Positions 9,385 to 17,248 of a stretch of 64,000 nucleotides of DNA are shown here, piece after piece. The notes beneath the pieces were generated by a model. The model made no database searches. It was not told the origin of the DNA and worked only from the letters and a program-made list of their open reading frames with translations. This DNA comes from JABMQB01 sp963678235 (GTDB taxonomy: Bacteria > Bacteroidota > Bacteroidia > Bacteroidales > Prolixibacteraceae), in assembly GCA_963678235.1 (NCBI GenBank), contig OY782766.1, forward strand, positions 2,170,001-2,234,000, given 5' to 3'. The first letter of the stretch is position 1; each line of letters starts with the position of its first letter. Made by a program: the position numbers and the translations under genes.

Positions 9385-10506
9385 ATGACCATAGAAGTTA
9401 GAAAAGTAGAATCAAAAACAGATCTAAATATATTTATAGATATTTACACTGATTTATATAAAAACTGTAAGTACGCTTCCATTCCTTTGCATTTTGATGA
9501 GCTACTCACTTTGTCAAAGGATAAAAATCCCGCCCACAAACATTGCAAATCGCAATATTGGGTGGCATACCAAGACGGAACTCCGGTTGGTAGAATTGCT
9601 GCAATCATTAATGAAAAAGAACATGAAAAAACAGGCGAAGCCATTGCCCGCTTCGGATGGTTCGATTTTATTGACAACAATGAAGTATCACAAGCATTAA
9701 TGCAAACGGCTATTGACTGGCTAAAAACCGAAAACATAAAGAAACTTCATGGGCCCTTAGGATTTAGCGATCTTGACCGACAAGGCTTGCTCCTTGAAGG
9801 GTTTGATAAAACGGGAACATTTGCAACCATGTACAACCATGCTTACTATACAAAACACATGGAGCAGTTGGGCTTTGAGAAAAGCACAGATTGGGTAGAA
9901 TATGAGATCAACACAGAGAACATGAATTTAGAACGAATCGATCGTTTATGTACATACACATCGGAAAGATATGGCTTTAAAATTCTTGAACTCAAATCGC
10001 GCAAACAGCTAAAGAAACACACTAAAAATATTTTTGAGCTCTTAAATATTAGCTATAGCGAATTGTATGGATTCACCCAACTATCGAAAAATCAGATAAA
10101 ACATTACACCGATATGTTTATCAATCTGGTTAATCTTGATTTTTTGAGTTTGGTACAAAACAACAAAGGTGAACTAATTGCATTTGGATTATCAATACCT
10201 TCATTCACCAAAGCTTCACAAAAAGCAAAAGGTAAATTATTGCCACTGGGCTGGTATCATTTTTTACGAGCACTGAAAAAAAATGACACCTTAGATTTAT
10301 ACCTTGTAGCCGTGCATCCCGACTACCAAAATAAAGGGGTAAATGCTTTATTGATGAATCACACAGCCAAAAATGCAATAAAGTTTGGGATCAAACATAC
10401 GGAGACCAATATTGAACTGGAAGACAATAACAAAGTACAAAACATGTGGCGCTTTTTCGATTCAAACCAACACAAACGAAGAAGATGTTATATTAAAGAA
10501 GTATAA
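9385..10506 (+). CDS. GNAT-fold N-acyltransferase, candidate bacterial ceramide synthase
   Basis: 373 residues. The C-terminal third is a GNAT domain with the acetyl-CoA-binding-type motif LDLYLVAVHPDYQNKGVNAL followed by an IELEDNNKVQNMWRFF segment; the N-terminal half (IAAIINEKEHEKTG ... FGWFDF) is a second, degenerate GNAT-like lobe. Length and two-lobe layout match the bacterial ceramide synthase first described in Caulobacter, which N-acylates the sphingoid base using acyl-CoA. The position between serine palmitoyltransferase (8 bp upstream) and an epimerase-fold reductase (4 bp downstream) gives the expected gene trio. The assignment is mainly contextual; plain GNAT annotation would be the conservative call. 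Confidence 0.7.
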   Translation: MTIEVRKVESKTDLNIFIDIYTDLYKNCKYASIPLHFDELLTLSKDKNPAHKHCKSQYWVAYQDGTPVGRIAAIINEKEHEKTGEAIARFGWFDFIDNNEVSQALMQTAIDWLKTENIKKLHGPLGFSDLDRQGLLLEGFDKTGTFATMYNHAYYTKHMEQLGFEKSTDWVEYEINTENMNLERIDRLCTYTSERYGFKILELKSRKQLKKHTKNIFELLNISYSELYGFTQLSKNQIKHYTDMFINLVNLDFLSLVQNNKGELIAFGLSIPSFTKASQKAKGKLLPLGWYHFLRALKKNDTLDLYLVAVHPDYQNKGVNALLMNHTAKNAIKFGIKHTETNIELEDNNKVQNMWRFFDSNQHKRRRCYIKEV

Positions 10507-10510
10507 AACA

Positions 10511-11515
10511 ATGGCAAATATCCTTATTACAGGAGCAAGTGGTTTTATCGGTGGTTATCTGGTGGAAAAAGGCTTGAAAGAAGGGCACACTATCTTTGCT
10601 GCAATTCGCAAAACAAGTAATAAAAAACACTTAAAAGATAAACGCATAAACATCATTTATCTTGATTTATCTGATAAAGAAGCGCTGAAACAATATTGGA
10701 ATGATATACAAAAACAAATTGATTGGTTCGATTATGTGATTCATAATGCTGGCGCAACAAAAGTTCTGGACAATTCAGAATATGAGACTGTTAATTATCA
10801 GTACACCAAAAACCTTTTAGAATCATTGAAAGAGGCAAAAATAGTATCTGAGAAATTTATTTACATCAGCAGTTTGGCTGCCTATGGTCCGGGAAATGAG
10901 AAAACGCTTAAACCAATCAATCTTTCTGATAAACCTTCACCAATCACCTTATACGGGAAAAGCAAGTTGAAAACTGAAAATTATTTATTTGAGCAAAAAA
11001 TAATTCCCTTTATTATTTTCAGACCAACGGGAGTATATGGTCCCCGCGACACAGGATATCTAACATATATTAAAAGCATCAAACGCCACATTGAATTATA
11101 TATCGGTAGTTCAAAGCAAATGTTATCGTTTGTGCATGTTAATGACCTGGCAAGTCTAATCTTTAAATCTCTTCCTTCATCTGTTGTAAATCACAGCTAT
11201 TTTGTAAGCGATGGCAACAACTATACATGTAAGGAGTTTGCCGCAATTGTAAAGGGTATACTTAAGAAAAAAACAATCCGAATTATTCTTCCGGCATTTG
11301 TGGTAAAATGGATTTCTATCGTTGCAGAATACGAGGCAAAAATTGAGAACAAGGCATCATTAATAAATACTGAGAAATACAAAGAGTTAACAAGCAAAAA
11401 CTGGTCGTGCGATTCAACTAAAACTCTGTTTGATTTTGATTTCACACCTCAATTTAATTTGCAAAACGGCATGAGAAATACAATAGATTGGTATAAGAAA
11501 GAACACTGGTTATGA
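10511..11515 (+). CDS. NAD-dependent epimerase/dehydratase family protein, candidate ceramide reductase
   Basis: 334 residues from the ATG at 10511, chosen because it begins exactly at the Rossmann fold (MANILITGASGFIGGYLVEK) and lies 4 bp after the previous stop; an upstream in-frame start would overlap that gene by 120 bp. It is an extended short-chain dehydrogenase with GASGFIG nucleotide-binding loop, catalytic YGKSK, and FRPTGVYGPRD. By analogy with Caulobacter CerR it would reduce the 3-keto group of ketoceramide or ketosphinganine with NAD(P)H. The C-terminus may have a hydrophobic patch (IILPAFVVKWISIVAEY). Other sugar or steroid dehydrogenase activities cannot be excluded from sequence alone. 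Confidence 0.7.
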   Translation: MANILITGASGFIGGYLVEKGLKEGHTIFAAIRKTSNKKHLKDKRINIIYLDLSDKEALKQYWNDIQKQIDWFDYVIHNAGATKVLDNSEYETVNYQYTKNLLESLKEAKIVSEKFIYISSLAAYGPGNEKTLKPINLSDKPSPITLYGKSKLKTENYLFEQKIIPFIIFRPTGVYGPRDTGYLTYIKSIKRHIELYIGSSKQMLSFVHVNDLASLIFKSLPSSVVNHSYFVSDGNNYTCKEFAAIVKGILKKKTIRIILPAFVVKWISIVAEYEAKIENKASLINTEKYKELTSKNWSCDSTKTLFDFDFTPQFNLQNGMRNTIDWYKKEHWL

Positions 11516-12021
11516 GAATATTATTGTTTACATGTTTCCTCGGACTAATGGGAGTTAATGAACCTGAAGAAGCTCAACTGTCTAATATTCTCTTTTATAT
11601 TCAGCGAAACCTGAATCAAAACATCGTGGTTTATGAAGCCAATTTTGATGCAAATGGACAATTAAATTCCCAGCATCCTATTACGCCATATTGGATTATG
11701 CTGGAAGAACACGGCAAGAATGAAGCCTTAAATTTTGTGGAGAAGAAAAAAGCATATGGCGTGAAATGTATTCCTTTAGAAACCGACACACTTCAATACC
11801 AGGTGCAATTGGCTGCCGACAAATCATGTTTGTTTAACTTAAAACAAGTTGCTCCATATAAAGCCTTAATAACTGCGGTTATTGATGATCACATTGTTGA
11901 GCTGACCCGAATGTTTATTAAAGCAGACAATACTTATATATGGCCAAAAGTAGAATACATTTTAATGGAAGGGACTGATATCGTTACCAAACAAATGATT
12001 AAAAAGAAAATTAAATATTGA
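11512..12021 (+). CDS. DUF4833 domain protein
   Basis: 169 residues. Its ATG overlaps the previous stop in an ATGA, so translation is coupled to the reductase gene. The sequence matches the DUF4833 family: LFYIQRNLNQNIVVYEANFD, then a PITPYWIMLEE segment and a VEYILMEGTDI end. The N-terminus (residues 1-15) is hydrophobic and could be a short signal or anchor. Family function is unknown. Coupling to the sphingolipid genes suggests a role in handling or modifying the product, possibly as a lipid-associated beta-sandwich protein (inference). It is the last gene of the tight part of the cluster. Confidence 0.75.
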   Translation: MRILLFTCFLGLMGVNEPEEAQLSNILFYIQRNLNQNIVVYEANFDANGQLNSQHPITPYWIMLEEHGKNEALNFVEKKKAYGVKCIPLETDTLQYQVQLAADKSCLFNLKQVAPYKALITAVIDDHIVELTRMFIKADNTYIWPKVEYILMEGTDIVTKQMIKKKIKY

Positions 12022-12093
12022 AATTCTGTATAAAACATTACGAATAACCAGATTACGTATAAAATATCCACAAACTTAAATCGTTTTATTCGT

Positions 12094-12681
12094 ATGCTTA
12101 AAACACATATTAGAACCATCACCCTTTTTTTGTTTGGGCTTTCACCTCTTATTGCTCAACAGGATTTCTGTATCAATCTTTCGGATGCCGCAGTGGAACT
12201 TACCAAACAGAATGTGGAATATGATCCTTCCTATTTTAAACTAAACTACCCCAATGGAGATGTACCTCCTGGGAAAGGAGTTTGCACGGATGTGGTTATA
12301 AGGGCATACCGGAAAATTGGTATCGATTTGCAGAAGGAAGTGCACGAAGATATGAAAGCAAATTTTGATTTATATCCCAAAATCTGGGGATTAAAACATA
12401 CCGATACGAACATTGACCATCGAAGGGTGCCTAATTTAATGGTGTTTTTTTCGAGGTTTGGAAAAGAAAAACCAAAAAGTTCCGATCCTGATATATACCT
12501 TCCCGGCGATATAGTATGTTGGGACCTTGGTGGCGGGGTCACTCATATTGGTTTGGTGGTAAATAAAAAATCGAAAGACAAAACAAGACATCTGATTGTC
12601 CATAACATAGGTGCCGGACAAGTTCTGGCCGATTGTTTGTTCGACTTTAAGATCATTGGGCACTATTGTTATCGGAAATAA
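12094..12681 (+). CDS. DUF1287 NlpC/P60-like secreted protein
   Basis: 195 residues with an N-terminal signal peptide (MLKTHIRTITLFLFGLSP...). DUF1287 proteins have a papain/NlpC-like arrangement. Here C64 in GKGVCTDVVIRAY and H151 in GGGVTHIGLVV are the likely catalytic pair, and TNIDHRRVPNL is the family signature. It probably acts on cell-wall peptides or an amide/ester bond in the periplasm; the substrate is not known. A 72-bp AT-rich gap separates it from DUF4833, so it may have its own promoter. A decayed copy of this gene lies at 3516-3815. Confidence 0.8.
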   Translation: MLKTHIRTITLFLFGLSPLIAQQDFCINLSDAAVELTKQNVEYDPSYFKLNYPNGDVPPGKGVCTDVVIRAYRKIGIDLQKEVHEDMKANFDLYPKIWGLKHTDTNIDHRRVPNLMVFFSRFGKEKPKSSDPDIYLPGDIVCWDLGGGVTHIGLVVNKKSKDKTRHLIVHNIGAGQVLADCLFDFKIIGHYCYRK

Positions 12682-12702
12682 CATATTTCTCCGGATAAAG
12701 AG

Positions 12703-12710
12703 TATCTTTG
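12703..12710 (+). promoter_or_regulatory. Bacteroidota-type -7 box for the acyl-CoA ligase gene
   Basis: TATCTTTG fits the Bacteroidota -7 consensus TAnnTTTG and lies 18 bp before the ATG at 12729, implying a very short leader. No good -33 TTG is present at the usual 19-21 bp spacing, so support is partial. Confidence 0.45.
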
Positions 12711-12728
12711 CCGCATAATAGATTGTGT

Positions 12729-14459
12729 ATGAAAGCGTATGACCAATTAAATTTCGCAACCGTAATCCCTGATGTCGTTAGCAGATTTGCAAACCATAAA
12801 GCCATAGGTTTTGTGGACGAAGAAATGATGACCTACGCCGAAATGGGGAAACAAATAAATGCGGTGAAAGCTTTTATCGAATCCTGCGAAATTGTTCCTG
12901 GTGATAAAGTGATCATTTATAGCCAAAATATGCCTAACTGGGCAATTGTATATTTTGCCTTGTTATGCATGGGCATTGTTGCGGTTCCGGTTTTACCTGA
13001 TTTTAATCCTTACGAATTGAGCAATGTGATTAACCACTCGGAAGCAAAAGCAATTTTCATATCCAAAAACCTGGAATATAAACTAAAAGAGGTAGAACAT
13101 AACCTGGATGTGGTTATTTCAATGGATGACTTTTCAGTAATATCCAGTAAAGAAGAAGAATTGTTTTTTGATCCAAATCAACAATCAGACAAATTATATT
13201 TTGCCAAAGACGATGAATTGGCAATATTGCTGTACACCTCCGGCACAACGGGCGATTCAAAGGGTGTAATGCTCTCCCAAAAGAATGTACTTTTCAACGC
13301 ATATCAGTCGGGCGAAGTGCAGGTAATTGAAGAGCACTCCAGGTTTTTATCGGTTTTACCACTTTCGCACACTTATGAAAATACAATTGGACTAATCCTT
13401 CCAATCACGAAAGGGGCAAATATTACATATTTGCGCAAACCTCCAACGGCAAGCGTGCTTTTACCTGCCATGGCAAAAGTGAAGCCAGATTTAATGCTCA
13501 CAGTTCCAATGATCATAGAAAAGGTCTATCGGAACAGCATTTTACCTACAATTCAAAAAAAGGCATTCACAAGGATAATGCACAGCAACAGGATAACACG
13601 CAAATTGGTTTATTACCTTGCCGGGAAAAAACTTTACCAGACCTTTGGCGGCAACCTGAAATTTTTTGGGATAGGTGGTGCCAAACTTGACGCACAAGTC
13701 GAACGTTTTTTAAGGGATGCCAAATTCCCGTACGCCATTGGTTACGGGTTAACCGAAACTTCTCCATTGCTGGCGGGTTCCAATCCTACACAAACCCGCT
13801 TTCAGGCAATTGGTCCAAAAGTGGTGGATTGCGAATTAAAAATCAACGATCCCGATCCGAAAACCGGAGAAGGTGAAATTTGGGCAAAAGGTCCCAATGT
13901 GATGCTGGGCTATTACAAAAGCGAGGAAAAAACAAAAGAAGTACTTACTGATGATGGTTGGTTTAAAACCGGGGATTTGGGCGTATTCGATAAAAATGGC
14001 TGGTTAAGCCATAAAGGAAGGTTAAAGAATATGATTGTAAGCGCCAATGGTGAAAACATCTACCCGGAGGAAATAGAATCATTAATTAATAACTTTAAAC
14101 ATGTGGTTGAATCGGTGGTGATCGAGCAAAAAGGCAAGTTGGTTGCTTTGGTGCATTTCGACCGTGAAGAACTGGAGCAACGTTTCAAATCAATGAAAAA
14201 AGAATTCACTACCAAGGTTGAAGGAAAGATGGATGAAGTCTCGAAAAAAGCCAATGAAACCATGGAGGAGATTAGTAAAAAAGTGGATGAAACTATTAAA
14301 GAATTATCTGCCGAACTAAAACAATATATAAATTCAAGGGTAAATAAATTTTCGAAAATCCAATCGATGATTGCGCACCCGGAGCCATTTCAGAAAACCG
14401 CAACAAAAAAAATCAAACGTTATTTGTACTCATTTAAAAAGGAAGAAGAGAAAAATTAG
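12729..14459 (+). CDS. Long-chain acyl-CoA synthetase (AMP-forming)
   Basis: 576 residues from the ATG at 12729; an in-frame TTG at 12708 falls inside the promoter box and is not credible. It forms acyl-CoA from a fatty acid, ATP and CoA. Visible motifs are LLYTSGTTGDSKGVMLS (P-loop), GYGLTETSPLL, FKTGDLGVFDKNGW, and KNMIVSANGENIYPEEIE. Between the C-terminal core and the end (about residues 478-540) lies a long, highly charged helix rich in Lys/Glu with heptad spacing, which looks like a coiled coil. It could supply acyl-CoA to the upstream sphingolipid enzymes, but faces a different neighbourhood downstream and probably has its own promoter. The chain length of the substrate is inferred from family similarity. 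Confidence 0.85.
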   Translation: MKAYDQLNFATVIPDVVSRFANHKAIGFVDEEMMTYAEMGKQINAVKAFIESCEIVPGDKVIIYSQNMPNWAIVYFALLCMGIVAVPVLPDFNPYELSNVINHSEAKAIFISKNLEYKLKEVEHNLDVVISMDDFSVISSKEEELFFDPNQQSDKLYFAKDDELAILLYTSGTTGDSKGVMLSQKNVLFNAYQSGEVQVIEEHSRFLSVLPLSHTYENTIGLILPITKGANITYLRKPPTASVLLPAMAKVKPDLMLTVPMIIEKVYRNSILPTIQKKAFTRIMHSNRITRKLVYYLAGKKLYQTFGGNLKFFGIGGAKLDAQVERFLRDAKFPYAIGYGLTETSPLLAGSNPTQTRFQAIGPKVVDCELKINDPDPKTGEGEIWAKGPNVMLGYYKSEEKTKEVLTDDGWFKTGDLGVFDKNGWLSHKGRLKNMIVSANGENIYPEEIESLINNFKHVVESVVIEQKGKLVALVHFDREELEQRFKSMKKEFTTKVEGKMDEVSKKANETMEEISKKVDETIKELSAELKQYINSRVNKFSKIQSMIAHPEPFQKTATKKIKRYLYSFKKEEEKN

Positions 14460-14507
14460 ATAGATTCAAATTACCTGTTTTATAATATCCTTCCAATAAA
14501 CTAATAG

Positions 14508-15587
14508 CTAAGTAATTGGATTATATTCAAGCACTTTAGCCTCTCCATTTGCAACCCTGAGTGCATTCATGGCAAGCGCCTGCAATTCATCTTCACCCGG
14601 ATAAACAATCACTTCGGCAATAAATCCCGTTTTATTTTTAATAGAATTAACCAGGTATTTATTGTACGCCAACCCTCCGGTTATCAGGATGGCATCAACT
14701 TTTCCATTTAAAACAACCGCCATTTCGCCAATTAATTTAGCAACCTGATAAGCCAGGGCATCCTGAATGAATTTTGCGTTTCCAATTCCCGCTTCTGCAT
14801 CTTTTTCAACCTTCATGGCATCGTTTGTGCCGAGATAAGCAACAAAGCCACCTTCCCCAACCACCATGCGCCTAATTTCTTCTTTCGAGTATTTGCCGCT
14901 AAAACAAATATCGATTAATTGACCAACGGGCAGGCTCCCCGAACGTTCGGGGCTAAACGGGCCATCGCCATCCAATGCATTATTCACATCTACTATCCTA
15001 CCCTTCTTGTGTGCCCCAACCGAAATCCCACCACCAAGATGGGCAACAATAAGGTTCACATCTTCGTATTTACAACCTTTTTTATTAACATGGAGTCTTG
15101 CAATTGCTTTATGGTTTAAGGCATGGAAAATTGAAATCCGCTTAAATTTCGGATGACCGGCAACCCTGGCGATATCTTCCAGTTCATCGGTTACAACCGG
15201 ATCGGCAATAAAAGCTTTTGCATTGGGAATTTGGTGTGCAATAAAATCGGCGAGCAAAGGACCAAGATTGCTGGCATGTTGTCCCATTACCCCTTCCTTG
15301 ACATGTTTAATCATTTGCTGATTGACTCCATAAACACCCGATGTCAACGGATAAGTCAAGCCTCCCCGCCCAATAATAATTTTAATGGCATCAACATCAA
15401 TCCCCTCTTCCACCAAAGCGTCTATGATCAACCCTTTCCTAAAATCAAACTGATCGATAATGGTGGCATAGCATGTCAATTCATCCACCGAATGGCGCAA
15501 TGTTTTGGTCAATATGCATTCGATATCGAAATAAACTGCAAATTTAGTAGAAGTTGACCCAGGGTTTATAGCCAGTATTTTATGCAT
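14508..15587 (-). CDS. buk: Butyrate kinase
   Basis: 359 residues, acetate/butyrate kinase (ASKHA) family. The N-terminus ILAINPGSTSTKFAVYFD is the phosphate-1 motif. LIVAHLGGGISVGAHKKG and the VNNALDGDGPFSPERSG segment are characteristic of butyrate kinases rather than acetate kinases. It converts butyryl phosphate (or a branched-chain acyl phosphate) plus ADP to the free acid and ATP. It lies 17 bp downstream of the phosphotransbutyrylase gene on the same strand, giving a ptb-buk operon for substrate-level ATP formation. It converges with the acyl-CoA ligase gene, 48 bp away, with no clear terminator between them. Confidence 0.92.
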   Translation of the reverse strand: MHKILAINPGSTSTKFAVYFDIECILTKTLRHSVDELTCYATIIDQFDFRKGLIIDALVEEGIDVDAIKIIIGRGGLTYPLTSGVYGVNQQMIKHVKEGVMGQHASNLGPLLADFIAHQIPNAKAFIADPVVTDELEDIARVAGHPKFKRISIFHALNHKAIARLHVNKKGCKYEDVNLIVAHLGGGISVGAHKKGRIVDVNNALDGDGPFSPERSGSLPVGQLIDICFSGKYSKEEIRRMVVGEGGFVAYLGTNDAMKVEKDAEAGIGNAKFIQDALAYQVAKLIGEMAVVLNGKVDAILITGGLAYNKYLVNSIKNKTGFIAEVIVYPGEDELQALAMNALRVANGEAKVLEYNPIT

Positions 15588-15604
15588 ATGTTTATGCTAT
15601 TGCT

Positions 15605-16507
15605 TTAGCTTAATAACGAAGCCAAGGCAATAGAGTTTAGTTTTGTTTGCGTACGATCTCCCCTGGAAGAAACTACCAGAGGTACTTTTGCCCCGGTGAT
15701 GATTCCTCCCAATTGTGCATTGCACAGTTTCGCGTTGGTTTTATAAAATACATTCCCGGCATCGATATTTGGAAAAAGCAAACAATCGGCATCGCCTGCC
15801 ACCTCTGAAACCAATCCTTTAATAGCAGCAGCTTCTTTGTTAATGGCAACATCGAGCGCCATTGGTCCATCAACAATACCACCTTCTATTTGCCCGTGCT
15901 CCGACATTTTTGCAATTGTAGCACCATCCATACACGATGGTATTGAAATAAGAATTTGTTCGGTGGGTGCAATCATCGCAACCTTCGGATTCTCGATTCC
16001 CAATCCATGGGCAGCCTTAATCAGGTATCCAGTCATCAATATTTTTTGTTTCAAATCAGGATAAGGCAATACTCCGGCATCACTAAAAATAAGCAGCTTT
16101 TCGTAATTCTCGTTTTTCATTACGGCAATGTGGCTCAGTATATTTCTGGACGGAACCAATGAATATTCTTTTTTGAGAACAACCCGCATAAATTGGTCGG
16201 TGCTGATCAAACCTTTCATCATAAGGTTCGCTTTCCCTTCCGTTACCATTTCAGCAGCAGCTTTTGCAGCATCTTTTGATGATTTACAATGTATAATATG
16301 ATAATTGTGGATATCTATCTGAAGCTTATCACAGGTCTCTTCAATTTTCTCCTGGTCGCCGGTTAATGTTGCAGTAACCAAACCAAGTTCCACTGCTTCG
16401 TTAAGGGCTTCCATCGTACTTTCATCTGTTCCGTTTAATGCAACCAGCCTCTTTTCTTCCTGATCCTGCGCTGCTTTTATTAGCTCTTCGAAATTTCTAA
16501 TTTTCAT
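15605..16507 (-). CDS. ptb: Phosphate butyryltransferase
   Basis: 300 residues, phosphate acetyl/butyryltransferase family (PTA_PTB). It exchanges CoA of butyryl-CoA for phosphate. Diagnostic stretches are KANLMMKGLISTDQFMR, NILSHIAVMKNENYEKLLIF, and LCNAQLGGIITGAKVPLVV at the C-terminus; length fits Ptb rather than the roughly 330-residue Pta. It is first in the operon with butyrate kinase. Related enzymes can prefer isobutyryl- or isovaleryl-CoA from branched amino acids, so the physiological acyl group is open. The 741-bp region upstream is shared with the divergent acetyl-CoA synthetase gene. Confidence 0.9.
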   Translation of the reverse strand: MKIRNFEELIKAAQDQEEKRLVALNGTDESTMEALNEAVELGLVTATLTGDQEKIEETCDKLQIDIHNYHIIHCKSSKDAAKAAAEMVTEGKANLMMKGLISTDQFMRVVLKKEYSLVPSRNILSHIAVMKNENYEKLLIFSDAGVLPYPDLKQKILMTGYLIKAAHGLGIENPKVAMIAPTEQILISIPSCMDGATIAKMSEHGQIEGGIVDGPMALDVAINKEAAAIKGLVSEVAGDADCLLFPNIDAGNVFYKTNAKLCNAQLGGIITGAKVPLVVSSRGDRTQTKLNSIALASLLS

Positions 16508-17248
16508 GACTCTGTTTTTTTTGCAAATTAGATTAAATACACAGAATAAACCTCTAACTTATCTCAGACCGAATTATGTTATACACCATTGTTTAAAATT
16601 TTCATATATAAATTTTACAACAGGTAAGCAAAACCACATACAATTTAATAAAAAATTGGCGTTTCGACTTACCTTTTGATAGATATTAAACTTTCCATTC
16701 CATTTATCCTAAGGCTAAAAAAATTTATTCCTTTTTTACCATCCATTATAATGTGGAAATATAAAAATATCAACTGTTTTGCAATATATTAATTGCACAT
16801 CTGTAAAACAATTGCAACATGCACTTAACAATCCAAAACACCTATAAACAGGCGGTTTTAGAAGATTAAAGATCAAAATTACAAGTAAAAAGACACCAAA
16901 AAATATAGCTATAAATAGCTGTAAGATGTTATATATCATGATTATATAACACATTGCCAAGCCAAAAATTAATTACTAATTTTAGTGTCGTTAATAGAAT
17001 TTTTTGTTTCAAAATTCACTGTTTGATAAGTTTTGAAGAAGAGCATTGAAACATATCCATCTTTTTTACTTTCCTGTCGAAATATAGTGGGAGAAAATCA
17101 TAACGTAATATTAATTATTGTTCCATTTCTTAGCAGGCCTTTGAAGTGCATTTAATAATGCTTTTTCTAAACCCTCCTACTTTATTATTGTTTAATAGAA
17201 CACTTAGACAAACAACTTATTATTAACTAATTCTTTAAATTCTTAATT
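16508..17248. other. Long AT-rich divergent intergenic region
   Basis: 741 bp between ptb (leftward) and acs (rightward), very AT-rich. I find no convincing gene: the one sizeable frame (minus strand, 16736-16960) is a low-complexity Ile/Phe/Cys string. It holds the palindrome annotated at 16928-16950 and probably the promoters of both flanking operons. Its length suggests more regulation than a simple divergent promoter. Confidence 0.5.
16928..16950. repeat. Palindrome in the ptb-acs intergenic region
   Basis: Arms GTTATATA and TATATAAC, exact reverse complements, separated by TCATGAT. Position and symmetry would suit a dimeric regulator, but AT-rich arms arise by chance fairly easily. Confidence 0.35.

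Noticed and set aside
10385..10510. N-terminal extension of the reductase gene overlapping the GNAT gene
   Set aside because: Extension translates antisense-like sequence of the GNAT coding region in another frame; the Rossmann fold begins at 10511.
16736..16960. Minus-strand 74-codon frame in the ptb-acs gap
   Set aside because: Low-complexity Ile/Phe/Leu/Cys string from AT-rich DNA, no domain, and it crosses the palindrome; treated as chance.
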